Shown piece after piece: positions 34,165 through 45,408 of a DNA stretch of 64,000 nucleotides (position 1 is its first letter; each line of letters starts with the position of its first letter). The translations under genes and the position numbers were made by a program. Origin of the DNA: Antilocapra americana (taxonomy: Eukaryota; Chordata; Mammalia; Artiodactyla; Antilocapridae). The notes under the pieces are model-generated. The model saw only the letters and a program-made list of their open reading frames with translations. It ran no database searches and was not told the DNA's origin. The DNA lies in NCBI GenBank assembly GCA_007570785.1, contig ML661885.1, positions 18,293,119 to 18,357,118 on the forward strand, written 5' to 3'.

Positions 34165-34315
34165 CGGGGAGGGTCTAGAGCACAGGCTTGATGCTTGTGA
34201 CACACAGGCTTACTTGCAACTCAGCAAGTAGGATTTTTCCCAGTCCAGGGACTGAACACACGTTTCCTGCATTGGCAGGCAGATTCTTTACCACTGAGCC
34301 ACCAGGGAAGCCCCA
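34165..34315 (-). mobile_element. CHR-2 SINE, 5' portion, antisense
   Basis: Reading minus, the head is 'ggggcttccctggtggctca', then 'atctgcctgccaatgcagga', and it extends to 'aagcctgtgctctagaccct' near 34170. Only the 5' half is present and its head faces the next feature. Confidence 0.75.
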
Positions 34316-34339
34316 AATGAAGGAGTTTTTCACCAACTG

Positions 34340-34575
34340 GACACAACTGTGAAATCTACTCCCAGACCAAGAAACATGACGTCACCAACAACCAACTGTT
34401 GAGCCCAAGTGCCATACTTGTGAGGGCTGCTCATTCTAGAGCCTGTGCTCAGAAGCAAGAGAAGCCACTGCAATGAGAAGTCTATGCACTGCAACTCGAG
34501 AGTAGCCTCCACTTGCCACAACTAGAGAAAAGCCCAAGCAGCAAAGAAGACTCAATGGAGCCAAAAAAAAAAATT
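34340..34575 (+). mobile_element. CHR-2 SINE, 3' portion, sense
   Basis: 'ctgttgagcccaagtgccat', 'attctagagcctgtgctcag', 'aagcaagagaagccactgca', 'atgagaagtctatgcactgc', then 'tcaatggagccaaaaaaaaa'. Only the 3' half and A-tail are present. With 34165-34315 it makes up about one CHR-2 with its 5' half inverted. Confidence 0.8.
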
Positions 34576-34788
34576 GAGTTGCACAATATTATGCACTCTT
34601 ATCTGCACTTTTTCCATACATATTATGCTTCTGTTAAAAAATTTTAAATGAAATATAGATTTCTTTTTCCTTTGCATAGAACAGATATTTTACATAGACT
34701 AGGCACACTTATTCCATAGATTCAACAAATATTTTAAAAACTGAATTATAACATAAATTTCCAAATAATTAAAAACTACAAAGTTTTA

Positions 34789-35001
34789 GTGAAAGTGTTA
34801 GTTACTCAGTCATGACTTACTCCTTGCAACCCCATGAACTGTAGCTTTCCAGGGTCCTCTGTCCATGGAATTCTTCAGGCAAGAATACTGACGTGTGTTG
34901 CCATACCCTCCTCCAGGGGATTTTCCTGACACAGGGATCGAACCTAGGTCTCCCGAATTGCAGGCAGATTGTTTACAGACTGAGTCTTTGGGGAAGCCCC
35001 A
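34789..35001 (-). mobile_element. Bov-tA SINE
   Basis: 'gtgaaagtgttagttactca', 'caaccccatgaactgtagct', 'ttcttcaggcaagaatactg', 'cctcctccaggggattttcc', 'cccgaattgcaggcagattg', 'gggaagcccc'. Confidence 0.93.
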
Positions 35002-35014
35002 TCTGTAAACTGAG

Positions 35015-36192
35015 AACTTCCATACATACAAGCTGGATTTAGAAAAGGCAGAGAAAACAGAGATTCAATTGCCAGTGTACACTGGATCATAGAGAAAGCA
35101 AGAGAAAAACAGCTACTTCTGATTCATTGACTACAATAAAATCTTTGACTGTGTGGATCATGGCAAACTGTTGAAAATTCTTAAAGAGATGGGAATACCA
35201 GACCACCCACCTGTCTCCTGAAAAACCTGTATGCAGGTCAAGAAGCAAAGATTAGAACTGGACATGGAACAATGGACTAGTTCAAAACTGAAAAAGGAGC
35301 TCATCAAGGCTGTATATTATCATCCTGTTCACTTAACTTATATGCAGAATACATCATGCAAAATGCTGGCTTGGATGACATAAAATGGAGTTAAGATTGT
35401 CCGAAGAAGTACTAACAACCTCAGATATGCAAATGATAGCACTCTAGTGGCAGAAAGCAAAGAGAAACTAAAGAGCCTCTTGATGAGGGTGAAAGAGGAG
35501 AGTGAAAAAGCCAGCCTAAAACTCAACATTCAAAGAACCAAGATCATAGCAAGTGGTCCCATCTCTTCATGGCAAATTGTTGGGGAGAAAGTGAAAACTA
35601 TGACAGATTTTATTTTCTTGTGTTCCAAAGTCATTTCAGACTGCAGCCACAAAATTAAAAGACTCTTGCTCCTTGGAAGAAAAGCTATGACAAACCTAGA
35701 TGGCACATTAAAAAGCAGAAATCACTTTGCTGACAAAGGTCCATATAGTCAAAGCTTTGGTTTTTCCAGTAGTCATGTATGTATGTGAAAGATAGACAAA
35801 GATGGCTAAGCACCAAAGAACTGATGCCTTTGAATTGTGGTTTGAAAGACTCTTGAAAGTCTCTTGGACAGAAAGGAGATCAAACCAGTCAATCCTAAAG
35901 GAAATCAACCCTGAATATTCACTGGAAGGACTGCTGCTGAAGCTGAAACTCTAATATTTTGGCCACCTGATGCAAAGAGCAAACTCATTGGAAAGACCCT
36001 GAACTGGGAAAGATTGATGGCAGAAGAAGGGGATGACCGAGGATGAGATGGTTGGATGGCATTATCAACACAACAGACATGAGTTTGAGCAAACTCTGGG
36101 AGACAGAGAAGGACAGGGAAGCCTGGTGTGCTGCAGTTCATGGGATCCGAAAGAGTCAAACATGGCTTAGCGACTGAACAACAATAAAATGT
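35015..36192 (+). mobile_element. BovB, 3' 1.2 kb (RT domain to tail)
   Basis: 5'-truncated BovB from 'cttccatacatacaagctgg' to 'gcgactgaacaacaataaaa'. Covers RT motifs A to the active-site box, the C-terminal region and the tail. More diverged than the 45-48 kb copy. It directly follows a Bov-tA. Confidence 0.93.
35120..35945 (+). pseudogene. BovB reverse transcriptase pseudogene
   Basis: RT motif A reads DYNKIFDCVD (near 35130) with the first catalytic aspartate kept. The active-site box, normally Tyr-Ala-Asp-Asp, reads Tyr-Ala-Asn-Asp at 35426-35437, so one metal-binding Asp is lost. A TAG at 35278-35280 stands where I expect Trp in the family. The longest open part is 35447-35788. Several frameshifts. 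Inactive. Confidence 0.88.
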
Positions 36193-37304
36193 CTTAACGC
36201 CTTTCCCAACCATGAAAACAATTCTTATTTTTGCAAATGAATCTCTATGCTAAATCTTCAGTTATGCTTCTATTTGTAATAAAATCATTCTGTCCAAAGC
36301 CTCTCAGACTATCCCCACATATTCAAGAGATATTATATTCACCTTGTCATCCTGAAGAGTGCTTTCCACCAGAAAAGTTATCATACTAGTTGCCCTGAAA
36401 TTCCCACTTGGGTCTCATTTTAGTCACCTACCAAGCGCTTACTTAATGATGTCTTGAGCAAACAAGCAATTGCATTTACTGTATCCTCCTGGTATCACAC
36501 TATATTAACATCCTTCATTTTTTTTCATGAAAATGTCATTTGTGGGTATGATTTACTTTTTAAAATGCTCAGTTTCTACTGCTGAATATAAAATACATCC
36601 AATTCATTAAAAAAATATAGTACCAAGCCAAGCAGACCCTCAAAATTGTTTTAGAAATAATTCCATAGATAGAATATAATTTCCCTAATAAATATAATGC
36701 TAAACAATACATAGCAAGTAGTGTTAAATTTACTTCTCTCTGTAGAATTTAATCCTGTTGAGTGCCCTAAGATTCAGCTTATTCCTTACTCCTCTGAAGT
36801 TCACATTCTAGGTTCCTCTTTCTCTATTGATGATGACAAAATAAGATTCCATACCATGTATTAATATCTGGAAAATACTTGCTCATCCTTAAGGTTTTAC
36901 TCCACAACTCCTTCCAGTCTTGCTGTACATACTGTCTCTCAAAGTCAACAGGTATTGACATGGTTTTAATATCATCCCTCTTAGTTTGAACTTTCAAATC
37001 CTCATGGCAACTAGAAATTTTAACTTGGCAGGTTCCAACCATTTCCAGCACAATGTATCCAAAAGCAACTGCATGCTCTTCAAATCTGCTTCTCCCCTCC
37101 TCCACCTCAAGTTACACTACCCTCAATTAACCCACTAAATTTTCTGTATTGTTTAATTACAGTCACTCTCCTGGATGACTTTTCAATATCCCCCTCATTA
37201 TACCTTTGCTACACAACTCCACTGTCATCTGTTGCCTTCATCTTGGCAAACTCTAACCCTGTACCTCTGCAGTCAAAGTATGTACTGTGATGTGCTTTCC
37301 TTTT
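36193..37304. other. Unassigned non-coding DNA
   Basis: No gene or repeat recognised. A 93-codon minus frame at 36824-37105 shows no domain. Confidence 0.45.
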
Positions 37305-37460
37305 ATACTTATTCATTCACTTTTTCATTCAGCAGATATTGGTTGAGTAACTGTCCCTGCTAGGCTTTGGATACTCAGAGACAAAAGGGACACAAACTTT
37401 TTAATGAAGAAACACTGTCTCAAGGGGGAACACATGCAAGAATGGCTTGTGTTCTGCAGC
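37305..37460 (+). mobile_element. Ancient mammalian repeat
   Basis: 'ttattcattcactttttcat', 'tcagcagatattggttgagt', 'tgctaggctttggatactca', the same family as 27671-27830. Confidence 0.55.
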
Positions 37461-37489
37461 AGCGAGCTTAAATCCCTTTGTATGTCATT

Positions 37490-37855
37490 TAAATGTTCTT
37501 CATAATCTGGTCTCAACACACCTCTCCTGCTTCATTGACTGCATTTCCCTAGTGTGTGTCCTTGACTCCAGGCACCCAGAACTCCATGGGGCTCTTCAAT
37601 GAGCCTTGCCCTTATGCTTTTATTCCCTCAGCCTGAAATGTCCTTCTCAACCTTGTCACTCCAGCAGACTGATTCTGGAACTATTCCTTGGCCTCCTCGG
37701 ACACTTGGCTGTCCCCTGTACTGAGTAACATCCTGTGCAAATTTAACATTTATCACACTACTTACTAATTATTGATTTTCACTTCTGCCTTTCCTGCTAG
37801 ATAGTGAGGTGCATGAGAGCAGTGATTGAATCTCCTGTGCCCTTCGGGTTGAATG
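37490..37855 (+). mobile_element. L2 LINE 3' fragment
   Basis: 'ttcttcataatctggtctca', 'tattccctcagcctgaaatg', 'tccttctcaacc' and 'gatagtgaggtgcatgagag', the L2 3'-end order. Confidence 0.7.
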
Positions 37856-37889
37856 AGCAATAATCATATACTTGGGAATAAGAAAATGA

Positions 37890-38080
37890 TTAAGAACACA
37901 GCCCAGGGAGTCAGACAGCCATGGATATGAATCTCAGCTCCACTGTACAATAACTATGTAGTCTTGAGAATTTACCTGCTCCTCTGAGCCTCAGTTTCCT
38001 TACCCACTAAGAGGAATAACCATATTTATTTCAAATTGTTCTGTGAGAATATAGTAAGATAATAATATACAAATAATAAT
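37890..38080 (+). mobile_element. MIR SINE
   Basis: 'cagggagtcagacagccatg', 'gaatctcagctccactgtac', 'cctctgagcctcagtttcct', 'cactaagaggaataaccata': a clear sense MIR. Confidence 0.78.
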
Positions 38081-38119
38081 AATATGCAAATAATAAGAAA
38101 ACTGCAAATTAGATAGTTA

Positions 38120-38256
38120 GATAATGGCATGACTGACTTAATGGACATGAGTTTGAGTAAACGTCAGGAGATAATGAAGGATAGGGAAACTTGGCATGTT
38201 GTAGTTCACGAGGTCACAAAGAGTCGAACATAACTTAGTGACTGAATAACAACAAT
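38120..38256 (+). mobile_element. BovB 3'-tail fragment
   Basis: 'gactgacttaatggacatga', 'gtttgagtaaacgtcaggag', 'ataatgaaggatagggaaac', 'gtcgaacataacttagtgac', 'tgaataacaacaa'. Older than most copies. Confidence 0.88.
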
Positions 38257-38479
38257 GCAAATAAAGTGTCAGGTACAGTGTCTCATCTGTATGGAGTACT
38301 TAATACTTTTTATTAAGCTGTTTTTATTATTATGTCCGACTGAAAGTAGTGGTGGCGTTATGGGCCCCTTCACAGTTTACAGTTGTGAGCAGGTGATAAG
38401 AAACAAATGCTGGAAAGAGGAAAAGGAAGTAACCTTTTAAGAATTCACTCTACATTCATCATACTTTATGTATGCTATC

Positions 38480-38601
38480 TCAATGATACTCCAGCCACTT
38501 GGATGGAATAAGTATTTATTTGTCTATTGACAAATTAGAAAACCACTCAAAGAGCCTAAGTGACTCATTCAAAGGCACAGAGCTCCAGCTTTGAGACACA
38601 T
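38480..38601 (-). mobile_element. MIR-like remnant
   Basis: Antisense MIR text: 'caaattagaaaaccactcaa', 'cctaagtgactcattcaaag', 'gcacagagctccagc'. Ends where the MLT1 begins. Confidence 0.5.
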
Positions 38602-39206
38602 TGTATTAGTCATTTCCAGCTGCCGAAACAAAATGACATAGATTCGGTGGCTTAAACACAAAAACTTATTTGTCACCATTCTGGAGGCTGGGAAGTCCAA
38701 CATTAAGGGGCTGTGTTGTATTTGATTCCTAGTGACAGCCTTCTTGGCTTGTGGATTGTTACCTTCTGGCTATGCCTTCATGTGGTAACAAGACAGAGAT
38801 CTCTGTCTTCCTCTTTTTATAAAGCCACCAATACTAAAGCCCCATTCTTATCATCTTATGATTTTATTTAACCTTAGTGAAAGTGAAAAGTGTTAGTCAC
38901 TCAGTTGTATCTGACTCTTTGCAACCCCATGGAATATGGCCCGCCAAGTCCCTATGTCCATGGAATTCTCCAGGCAAGAATACCAGAATGGGTGACCATT
39001 CCCTTCTCCAGGGGATCTTCCTAACCCAGGGATCGAACCCAGGACTCCTGCATTGCAGGTGGATACTTTACCATCTGAGCCACCATGGAAGCATTATTAT
39101 TTAACCTTAATTACCTCCTAAAAGCCTTATCTTCAAATACAGTCACATTGGGTACGGGGCATTGACAGATGAATTTGAGGGGGGATACAATTTAGTCCAT
39201 AGCTCT
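38602..39206 (-). mobile_element. MLT1 (ERVL-MaLR) solo LTR split by Bov-tA
   Basis: Antisense MLT1 LTR: 'tgtattagtcatttccagct', 'ggtggcttaaacacaaaaac', 'ctggaggctgggaagtccaa', and after the SINE 'aattacctcctaaaagcctt', 'acagtcacattgggtacggg', 'atacaatttagtccatag'. An old, non-coding retroviral-type LTR with no internal genes attached. Confidence 0.85.
38864..39109 (-). mobile_element. Bov-tA SINE with TSD, nested in MLT1
   Basis: Element at 38877-39096: 'gtgaaaagtgttagtcactc', 'caaccccatggaatatggcc', 'ttctccaggcaagaatacca', 'gggatcgaacccaggactcc', 'atctgagccaccatggaagc'. Perfect 13-bp TSD ttatttaacctta at 38864-38876 and 39097-39109. Confidence 0.95.
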
Positions 39207-40176
39207 CCTATTCTTTGTGCTAAATCTCACTGCCATCAACACAAGATGAACCAACATGAACAGAGTCCACTGCTAAAGTCCCTAAAGGCAAGAAGATCTG
39301 GATCCTGTTTGCCCTAAAGCTTGAGGAATTTTAGCCATTATCTATTTATTCCGTCTCCTAATTCTAGAGTTTCTTGATATTCCATAATATAACTTTTAGC
39401 AAAGCAAACGATAAGTCTATGTCATGTGCTACTCCCCCAAAAGGAGTACCTCTAAGGGACAAATAATTTAAGGCTGAAAACATTCTGGAGCATGAGTCTG
39501 AAAACAGTTCTTCAACACAGTCATGGCGGTAGGAGTAGGGGTAGGAAGAAGGGCAGCAGAAACTAGAGTAATAGACTATAATATCTTTGAGGAGACTTTG
39601 TAGGAAAAAGTGGGGAATCACCCTGGAATGTTCTGGTCTGGTGCTGGTAGAGTGAAGAGGAGGTTTGAAGGGAGAGTTGAGTCAAAAGGAATACACTGAA
39701 TGTGCCAAGAATTACAGATCCTGTGGCTCTGAAAGAAGGAGCAAGAGACAGGTACTCAGGCTGGATGCTCACTCTTCCTCCCACATCTTACTTCCACCCC
39801 ACCTCCATTCCTTGGAATACGACTTCAGGGGCAAGGCCTCTAAGCCATATTGACATTAAAATATAGAAGGACTAATGTTGGATCACCCTTTAATATTGAG
39901 GAGAAAGAACAATTTCCAGATTGTCTAGGTAAGTATCCCTAAGGAAAGGATGAAAAGGGGAAGAGTATTTTTCTTGTCATCAGGAAGCCCCAGCTGAAGA
40001 GAAGTACCAACAAATCAAAGAGAACCCCAAATATGCATTGAAAGTCAAATTGTTTAATTGATGGCTTTTTTTCCAAGACAAAGTACATAGTCGCCTTGTT
40101 AATTTTTTCCCTTGTAGTACAAGAAATCGTAGGAGCTGAAGTCCAATTCCCTGAGTTCCTCTACAGGTACCCTCAG
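39207..40176. other. Unassigned non-coding DNA
   Basis: No gene or repeat recognised. Short frames on both strands (39364-39853) have no domains. Confidence 0.45.
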
Positions 40177-40422
40177 CCACCTATGGTTTTTGTGAGAATG
40201 TGAGTGTGTGTTAGTTACTCAGTTGTGTCCTACTCTTTGTACCCCATGGACGGTAGCCTGCCCAGCTCCTCTGTCCATGGGATTCTCCAGATAAGAAGAC
40301 TGCAATGAGTTGTCATTTCTTCCTCCAGGGGATCTGCCGGACCCGAGGATTGAACCAGGGTCTCCTGCATTGCAGGCAGATTCCTGTACAAGGACTTTCA
40401 ACCACCTATGCTTTTTGTGAGA
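40177..40422 (-). mobile_element. Bov-tA SINE with long TSD-like flanks
   Basis: SINE at about 40200-40390: 'gtgtgttagttactcagttg', 'gtaccccatggacggtagcc', 'tctccagataagaagactgc', 'gggtctcctgcattgcaggc'. Both sides carry a 21-base segment (40177-40197 and 40402-40422, beginning ccacctatg and ending tttttgtgaga) that matches at 20 of 21 bases. Confidence 0.9.
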
Positions 40423-40469
40423 CTCAAAGAGTTTTAAATGGAAGCATAATTTTCATTGATCATGGATGA

Positions 40470-40895
40470 GCATATAGATTGTGCAATAGTCACCTAATGG
40501 GACATTATGTATCAGTGAGAAGGGACAAACTAAAACTACCTTGTAGCAATATGGATTTTTTTTTGAGATCTTGCTAACTTCAGAAACATAATATTCATAG
40601 TCTCACAAACATAGTGTTGAATGACAAAAGTGAGTACATGTTGTATGATGCCATTTGTATAAAGTTCAAATCAGACAAGACTGGTCTAAGGGGTTAAAAG
40701 TCAGGAGGTTAGGCACTTCTGGGGAGGGACAGGAAATAGGTGAGATTTGTGGTTCAAGTAAGGTTCTGTGTTTTGATCTGCCTTCTGATCTCACAGGTGT
40801 GTTTGCTTATGGACAGTTCATTAAACTGTACACTTATGATTTGTGCACCATTCTGTTTGTTGTAGTTCAATTAAAATTTCTAAAATTTAAAGACA
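40470..40895 (+). mobile_element. Old L1 3' end
   Basis: 'tgttgaatgacaaaagtgag', 'tatgatgccatttgtataaa', 'gtgtgtttgcttatggacag'-type UTR, then 'aaactgtacacttatgattt' and 'tcaattaaaatttctaaaat', an L1M-like 3' end. Diverged. Confidence 0.65.
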
Positions 40896-41165
40896 CCTCT
40901 CTGGGTATATACTGAAAAGGGTTGAAAGCAGGGATTCAAATAGATATTAGTAAAGCCTGTGTTTATATCAGCATTATTGACAATAACCAAAGATGGAAAC
41001 CACCTAAATGTACATCAACAGACTAATGGAAAAACAAATGTGGTATTTCCATACAAGGGAATATTATTCAGCCTTAAAAAGGAATAACATTCTGATACAT
41101 ACTACACCAAGGAAGAAACTTGAAAACATTGCACTAAGTGAAATATCAGATGCAAAAGAACATGT
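40896..41165 (+). mobile_element. Old L1 ORF2 end fragment
   Basis: 'gggtatatactgaaaagggt', 'attgacaataaccaaagatg', 'gaatattattcagccttaaa', 'gcactaagtgaaatatcaga', the conserved end of L1 ORF2. A different L1 from the preceding one, since the order is 3' end then ORF2. Confidence 0.78.
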
Positions 41166-41383
41166 ATGTTTCCATCTTAGTCAATTCTGACTTCTACAAC
41201 AAAATGCCATGGACTTGGTGGCTTATAAACAACAAGCATTAATTTCTTACATCTCTAGAGGCTAGGAAGTTCAGTGTCAAAGTGCTGGAAGATCCAATGT
41301 CTGATGTTCATAGACATTCTTCCTGCTATGTCCGCAAATGGCAGAAGGGACAGGGAGGTCTCTGGAGTCTCTCCTTAAAAAAA

Positions 41384-41415
<32 letters not shown>

Positions 41416-41811
41416 GTATAATTTAATTACAGGATACTTATTTACAATGTTGTGTTGGTTTCTGCCATACTACAGTGTGAATCAGCTATAAGTACACATG
41501 TATCCCCTCCTTCTTGAGCCACTCTCCCACCCACCTGTATCCTACCCCTTTGGGTCATCATAGAGCAGCAGTCTGAGCTTCCTATGTTATACAGCAACTT
41601 CCTACTAGCTATCTCACTTACACCTGATAAAGTATATATTTCAGTGCTGATCTCTCAGTCTTTTATTTTAATGAGGACACTAACCCAATCCATGAGACTT
41701 TGCCCTCATGACCTAATCACCTAGAGTCCCATTTCTTAATATTATCACATTAGGGATGAGAATCTCAACATACTAATGCAGGTTGGAGCACAAAAATTCT
41801 GTCTATAGTAT
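41166..41811 (-). mobile_element. MLT1 (ERVL-MaLR) solo LTR split by L1
   Basis: Antisense MLT1: 'acaacaaaatgccatggact', 'tggtggcttataaacaacaa', 'tctagaggctaggaagttca', and after the L1 'aatgaggacactaacccaat', 'cctcatgacctaatcaccta', 'attatcacattagggatgag', 'attctgtctatagta'. No internal retroviral genes. Confidence 0.85.
41377..41657 (-). mobile_element. L1 3' end nested in MLT1
   Basis: Begins with an A run and (TA)n tract (41377-41418), then reverse-complement bovine L1 3' UTR: 'acaatgttgtgttggtttct', 'gtgaatcagctataagtaca', 'tgtatcccctccttcttgag', 'gttatacagcaacttcctac'. Confidence 0.78.
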
Positions 41812-42483
41812 ATAAGTAAAATTCATAGACATAGAAAATAGAATAGCATTGACCAGTGACAAAGGGGAGAGAGGAATGGGAATTATTGTTGAGATGTAGA
41901 GATTGGATATGAAATGATAAAGAAGCTCTGGAGACTGGCAGTGGTGATGTTTGCGCAATAATGTGAGTATACTTAATGCCAGTGAATTGAACATCTAAAA
42001 GAGGTTGAAATAGTAAAGTTACATTATGTGTATTTTAGCAAAACCAAAAAAAGAATGGAGGCACATGTGTTTCTTTTCTCCTCCAGTGGGAACTTGCCAC
42101 CCTGTCCACAGGATACTCCAGACAAGCCTCCACAGTTACTTCTTTTCAAGGCCACCACAGTTTCCATCCTCAGGATCTACCCCTGAGATCTTCTTTCTCT
42201 GACTGGTGTCTTTACCTGAGCCTACATGCTCAGATTTTCCTGAGTTGCTTTTATTTCACCTATAGGAGTAGGACAAAGTATCTTGGGAGGAATCCACTTG
42301 TTAAATATAATCAGGCGATTTGAGTTATTGACCACTCTACAAGAATATCTTACAACTATGACATCATTCCCACATCAATATTCTAAAATATACTTCTTTA
42401 AATGAAAAGCCTGGTAATATAGATGTAATTCATTGTTTCTCTGAGAATAATACAATCCATTGAGCAAAAACCTCAACATTTAT
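41812..42483. other. Unassigned non-coding DNA
   Basis: 41830-42060 reads like further L1 3'-UTR-type text ('gtagagattggatatgaaat', 'gttgaaatagtaaagttaca'), probably old L1. The rest is unassigned. Confidence 0.4.
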
Positions 42484-42688
42484 TTATGCTCAGACAGTAA
42501 AGGATTACCTGCAATGCAGGAGGCCAGAGTTTGATCGCTGGGTCCGGAAGATCCCCTGGAGTAGGGGATGGCTACACACTCCAGTATGCTTGCCTGGAGA
42601 ATTCCATGGGCAGAGGAGCCTGGCAGGCTACAGTCCATGGGGTCGCAAAGAGTCAGACACAACAGAGTGACTAACACTTTCACTTGAA
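42484..42688 (+). mobile_element. Bov-tA SINE, 5' end worn
   Basis: 'atgctcagacagtaaaggat', 'tacctgcaatgcaggaggcc', 'aagatcccctggagtagggg', 'ggagcctggcaggctacagt', 'ggggtcgcaaagagtcagac', 'gactaacactttcactt'. Confidence 0.93.
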
Positions 42689-43112
42689 TTTGTGAACTGA
42701 CCTAAGACTAAAATTAAATGGTCAGACTCACAAAAGACTAATCTGGAAACAGGGGAGAAAATATTTTAAGTCACTTTATTTTCAAATAATACCAAAACAT
42801 CTATTCAACTGAACTAACTCTTCATTTCTTTCTTATCTACATAATAGCAAAAGTTTGACTGAATTTTTTCACTGAGTTTATTAATATTTTCACTGAATTT
42901 CCAGGTGTTTTGCTTTCATATATTGGTGTCACTATATATCTTTATTTTTCCCTTACACTATAATTCCTATGTATAGTTTATTGTTAGGAGATAGCTGCAG
43001 GGCAGGACAGATATTAAAACTATATAGGATCTCATAAGATGTGAAGCTGAATATCTTTTTTTAGATCAAGTAACCTTTTTATAGCTTTGGGGAAAACATG
43101 GATAGTACTCCA

Positions 43113-43143
<31 letters not shown>

Positions 43144-43395
43144 TACATAGACAAAGAATTCTTCTATATTGGGAATGAGCAAAATCTTATGACAACCACT
43201 GAAAGAAAATTCTACAAGTTTTTTTTTTAATTATATAGGTTTTCAAATGTTCTTCACAAATATACATATCAGCCCAACTCTTACATTACCTCAGAGGAAT
43301 TAAAATTGGTTAAAAATTGGTTAAAAACAGAGTTTTACTATTTGCTCTGACATTCTCCTAGCTTTCCTCAGTTTCCACATCTGTATTACAGGGAT
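42689..43395. other. Unassigned AT-rich DNA
   Basis: No gene or family recognised. Contains the (GT)n tract at 43113-43140. Confidence 0.45.
43113..43140. repeat. (GT)14 microsatellite
   Basis: Fourteen uninterrupted GT units. Confidence 0.95.
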
Positions 43396-43600
43396 AAAAA
43401 TCACACCTTGGGACCTCCCTGGAGGTAAAATGGTTAAGAATTCACCTTCCAATGCAGATGCATGGATTTAATCCCTGGTCAGAGAGCTAAGACCCCACAA
43501 ACGTCGTGGACAAAAAAATAAAAGCATACAACAGAAGCAATATTATAACAAATTCAGTAAAGACTGCAAAAATGATACACATCAAAAAAAATCACATCTT
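43396..43600 (+). mobile_element. CHR SINE with TSD
   Basis: Element at 43410-43586: 'gggacctccctggaggtaaa', 'atggttaagaattcaccttc', 'atccctggtcagagagctaa', then the long tail 'acagaagcaatattataaca' and 'aaattcagtaaagactgcaa'. TSD of 14 bases (43396-43409 and 43587-43600, aaaaatcacacctt and aaaaatcacatctt) with one mismatch. Confidence 0.92.
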
Positions 43601-44065
43601 CATTATGGGATGTTGGTGACAAAGGACTTAGCACAGTGACATGCTCAATTAGTGTTAATGCTCACAAGAAGAACCAGAAAATTGGGTTTTTTTAATTATG
43701 AAATAATTTTCAAAATTCAAATATCCAAATACTTGGTGATACTTGAATTTTAATGGTTCTTTAATAAGAAACATTTCATAGGTAAATTGTGACTTATTCA
43801 AAGAAGAGCATGGAGGACAGATTGGTTTGAACAAAACAAACAGGAGAAGATACAGTCACAGCAGGGATGTGGTCAGACATGGAGGCAGAGCCCAGAGCCA
43901 ACAATTTTATTTTGTTTAGTTTAGGGAGCAAATGAGGTATTTGGGAAAGCATGAACCTGATAGAGTTTTGTTAATACTACTACATTATCCTACTACTCTG
44001 TTTCTTTTACAATGATAAAATTTTCTGATGTAATTTTGATGACAATACTTCACTTGAGTTAACTC
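43601..44065. other. Unassigned non-coding DNA
   Basis: No gene or repeat recognised. Confidence 0.45.
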
Positions 44066-44286
44066 GTGGTCTTAGATGGTGTTATTGGTAAAGAACCTGC
44101 CTGCCAATGCAGGAGAAATAAGAGATTCAGGTTGAATCCTTGGGTGAGGAAGATCCCAGGAGGAGAAAATGGCAACCCACTCCAGTATTCTTGCCTGGAG
44201 AATCCCATGGACAGAGGAACCTGGTGGGCTACAGTCCATGGGGTCGCAAAGAGTCGGACATGACTGAAGTGACTTAGCAGGCACAG
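44066..44286 (+). mobile_element. Bov-tA SINE
   Basis: 'gtaaagaacctgcctgccaa', 'tgcaggagaaataagagatt', 'aatggcaacccactccagta', 'ttcttgcctggagaatccca', 'gggctacagtccatggggtc', 'atgactgaagtgacttagca'. Low divergence in the 3' half. Confidence 0.95.
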
Positions 44287-45408
44287 TCATGTACCTCTTT
44301 TCTCCTTTGTTGCTGCTGGTGACTCAGTTGCTCAACTACTAACAGTTTGGGCTTTTTAAAAAAAGGTTTCAATTCTTAGTTTTATCTTCTTATGGTTCAA
44401 CTGGGTGGCAAGAACTTACCTGTGGATAAGAGACAAAATGTCTTTCCTCAAACTAAATCTCTAAGATTCAGGTTCCCAAGTGTTATGGAGGTTCCAGTTC
44501 CTTGGTTTAGGACCTGTAAAATCTCTACCCTCCACTGGAGCAACGCTTTCTATGGACATGTCTCTGGTTACTTGGTTCTTGCCCCTCCTATTTCCTAGAG
44601 CAAAGAACTTTGGGATTCACAGGCAAATATGTGTCTTTCTGTCCAGCTCTCAACTTCTAAGTCTGTTAATAGATATTCTACTGCACAAGAAGAAATTGTT
44701 CTAAATTAAACCAAGACTGGCTTGTCAGAATCCTGCTTGGTTGTGTTTCTAATGGCCTCCAGACTAACAATCAGCATGAAGATGGCTCAATATGTTTCTC
44801 AGTGCCTTAAAGCATGTTAATTTCTTGTTGTTGAAGAACTAGATCTTTGCCTGAGGTTTTTTCCTCTAATCCACATCTTCAAAAGCTCCAAAAAATGTAC
44901 CCTTTGGAAACATACGTGTTATATTGCTCTTTTTTCATAACTAGAGTTTTAGTTTTCAAATAGTTCAAACAATAATAAAGAATTTGTTTTAAACAAACAT
45001 CCAGACTTTTGTTCTGTATCTCCATGACCCCAGTGAGCACAGTATCTTAAAGTTTAGACACTGTCTTTAGTTTAATGATAACTCTAAGTATCCTAAACTG
45101 AATTTTTATACAAACTCTTGATTGATCTATTTAGCTTCCTGAGTTAATCTTTCTTTTCTAATCAACAAAGCAGAAAATTCTTGTAACTATGTCACAGTTA
45201 CATATAAGTTTAAAAGTAGAGACATTTTCCTCACCACAAATCTCACAACTCAGACATAACTTTTTTAAAAATTACTTGATAATGTTACAGATCTTTATCT
45301 GTGCACATAATCAGAATATAAGGATATGTTCATTACAAATGTGTTTATTTTTCCTATTTGTCCTTCCTGTATCCCATTCCTATCCTCTGCCTATCAATTT
45401 AGCCAGTT
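44287..45408. other. Unassigned non-coding DNA
   Basis: No gene or repeat recognised. Frames at 44392-44704 and 45189-45428 overlap in two readings and show no domain. Confidence 0.45.
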
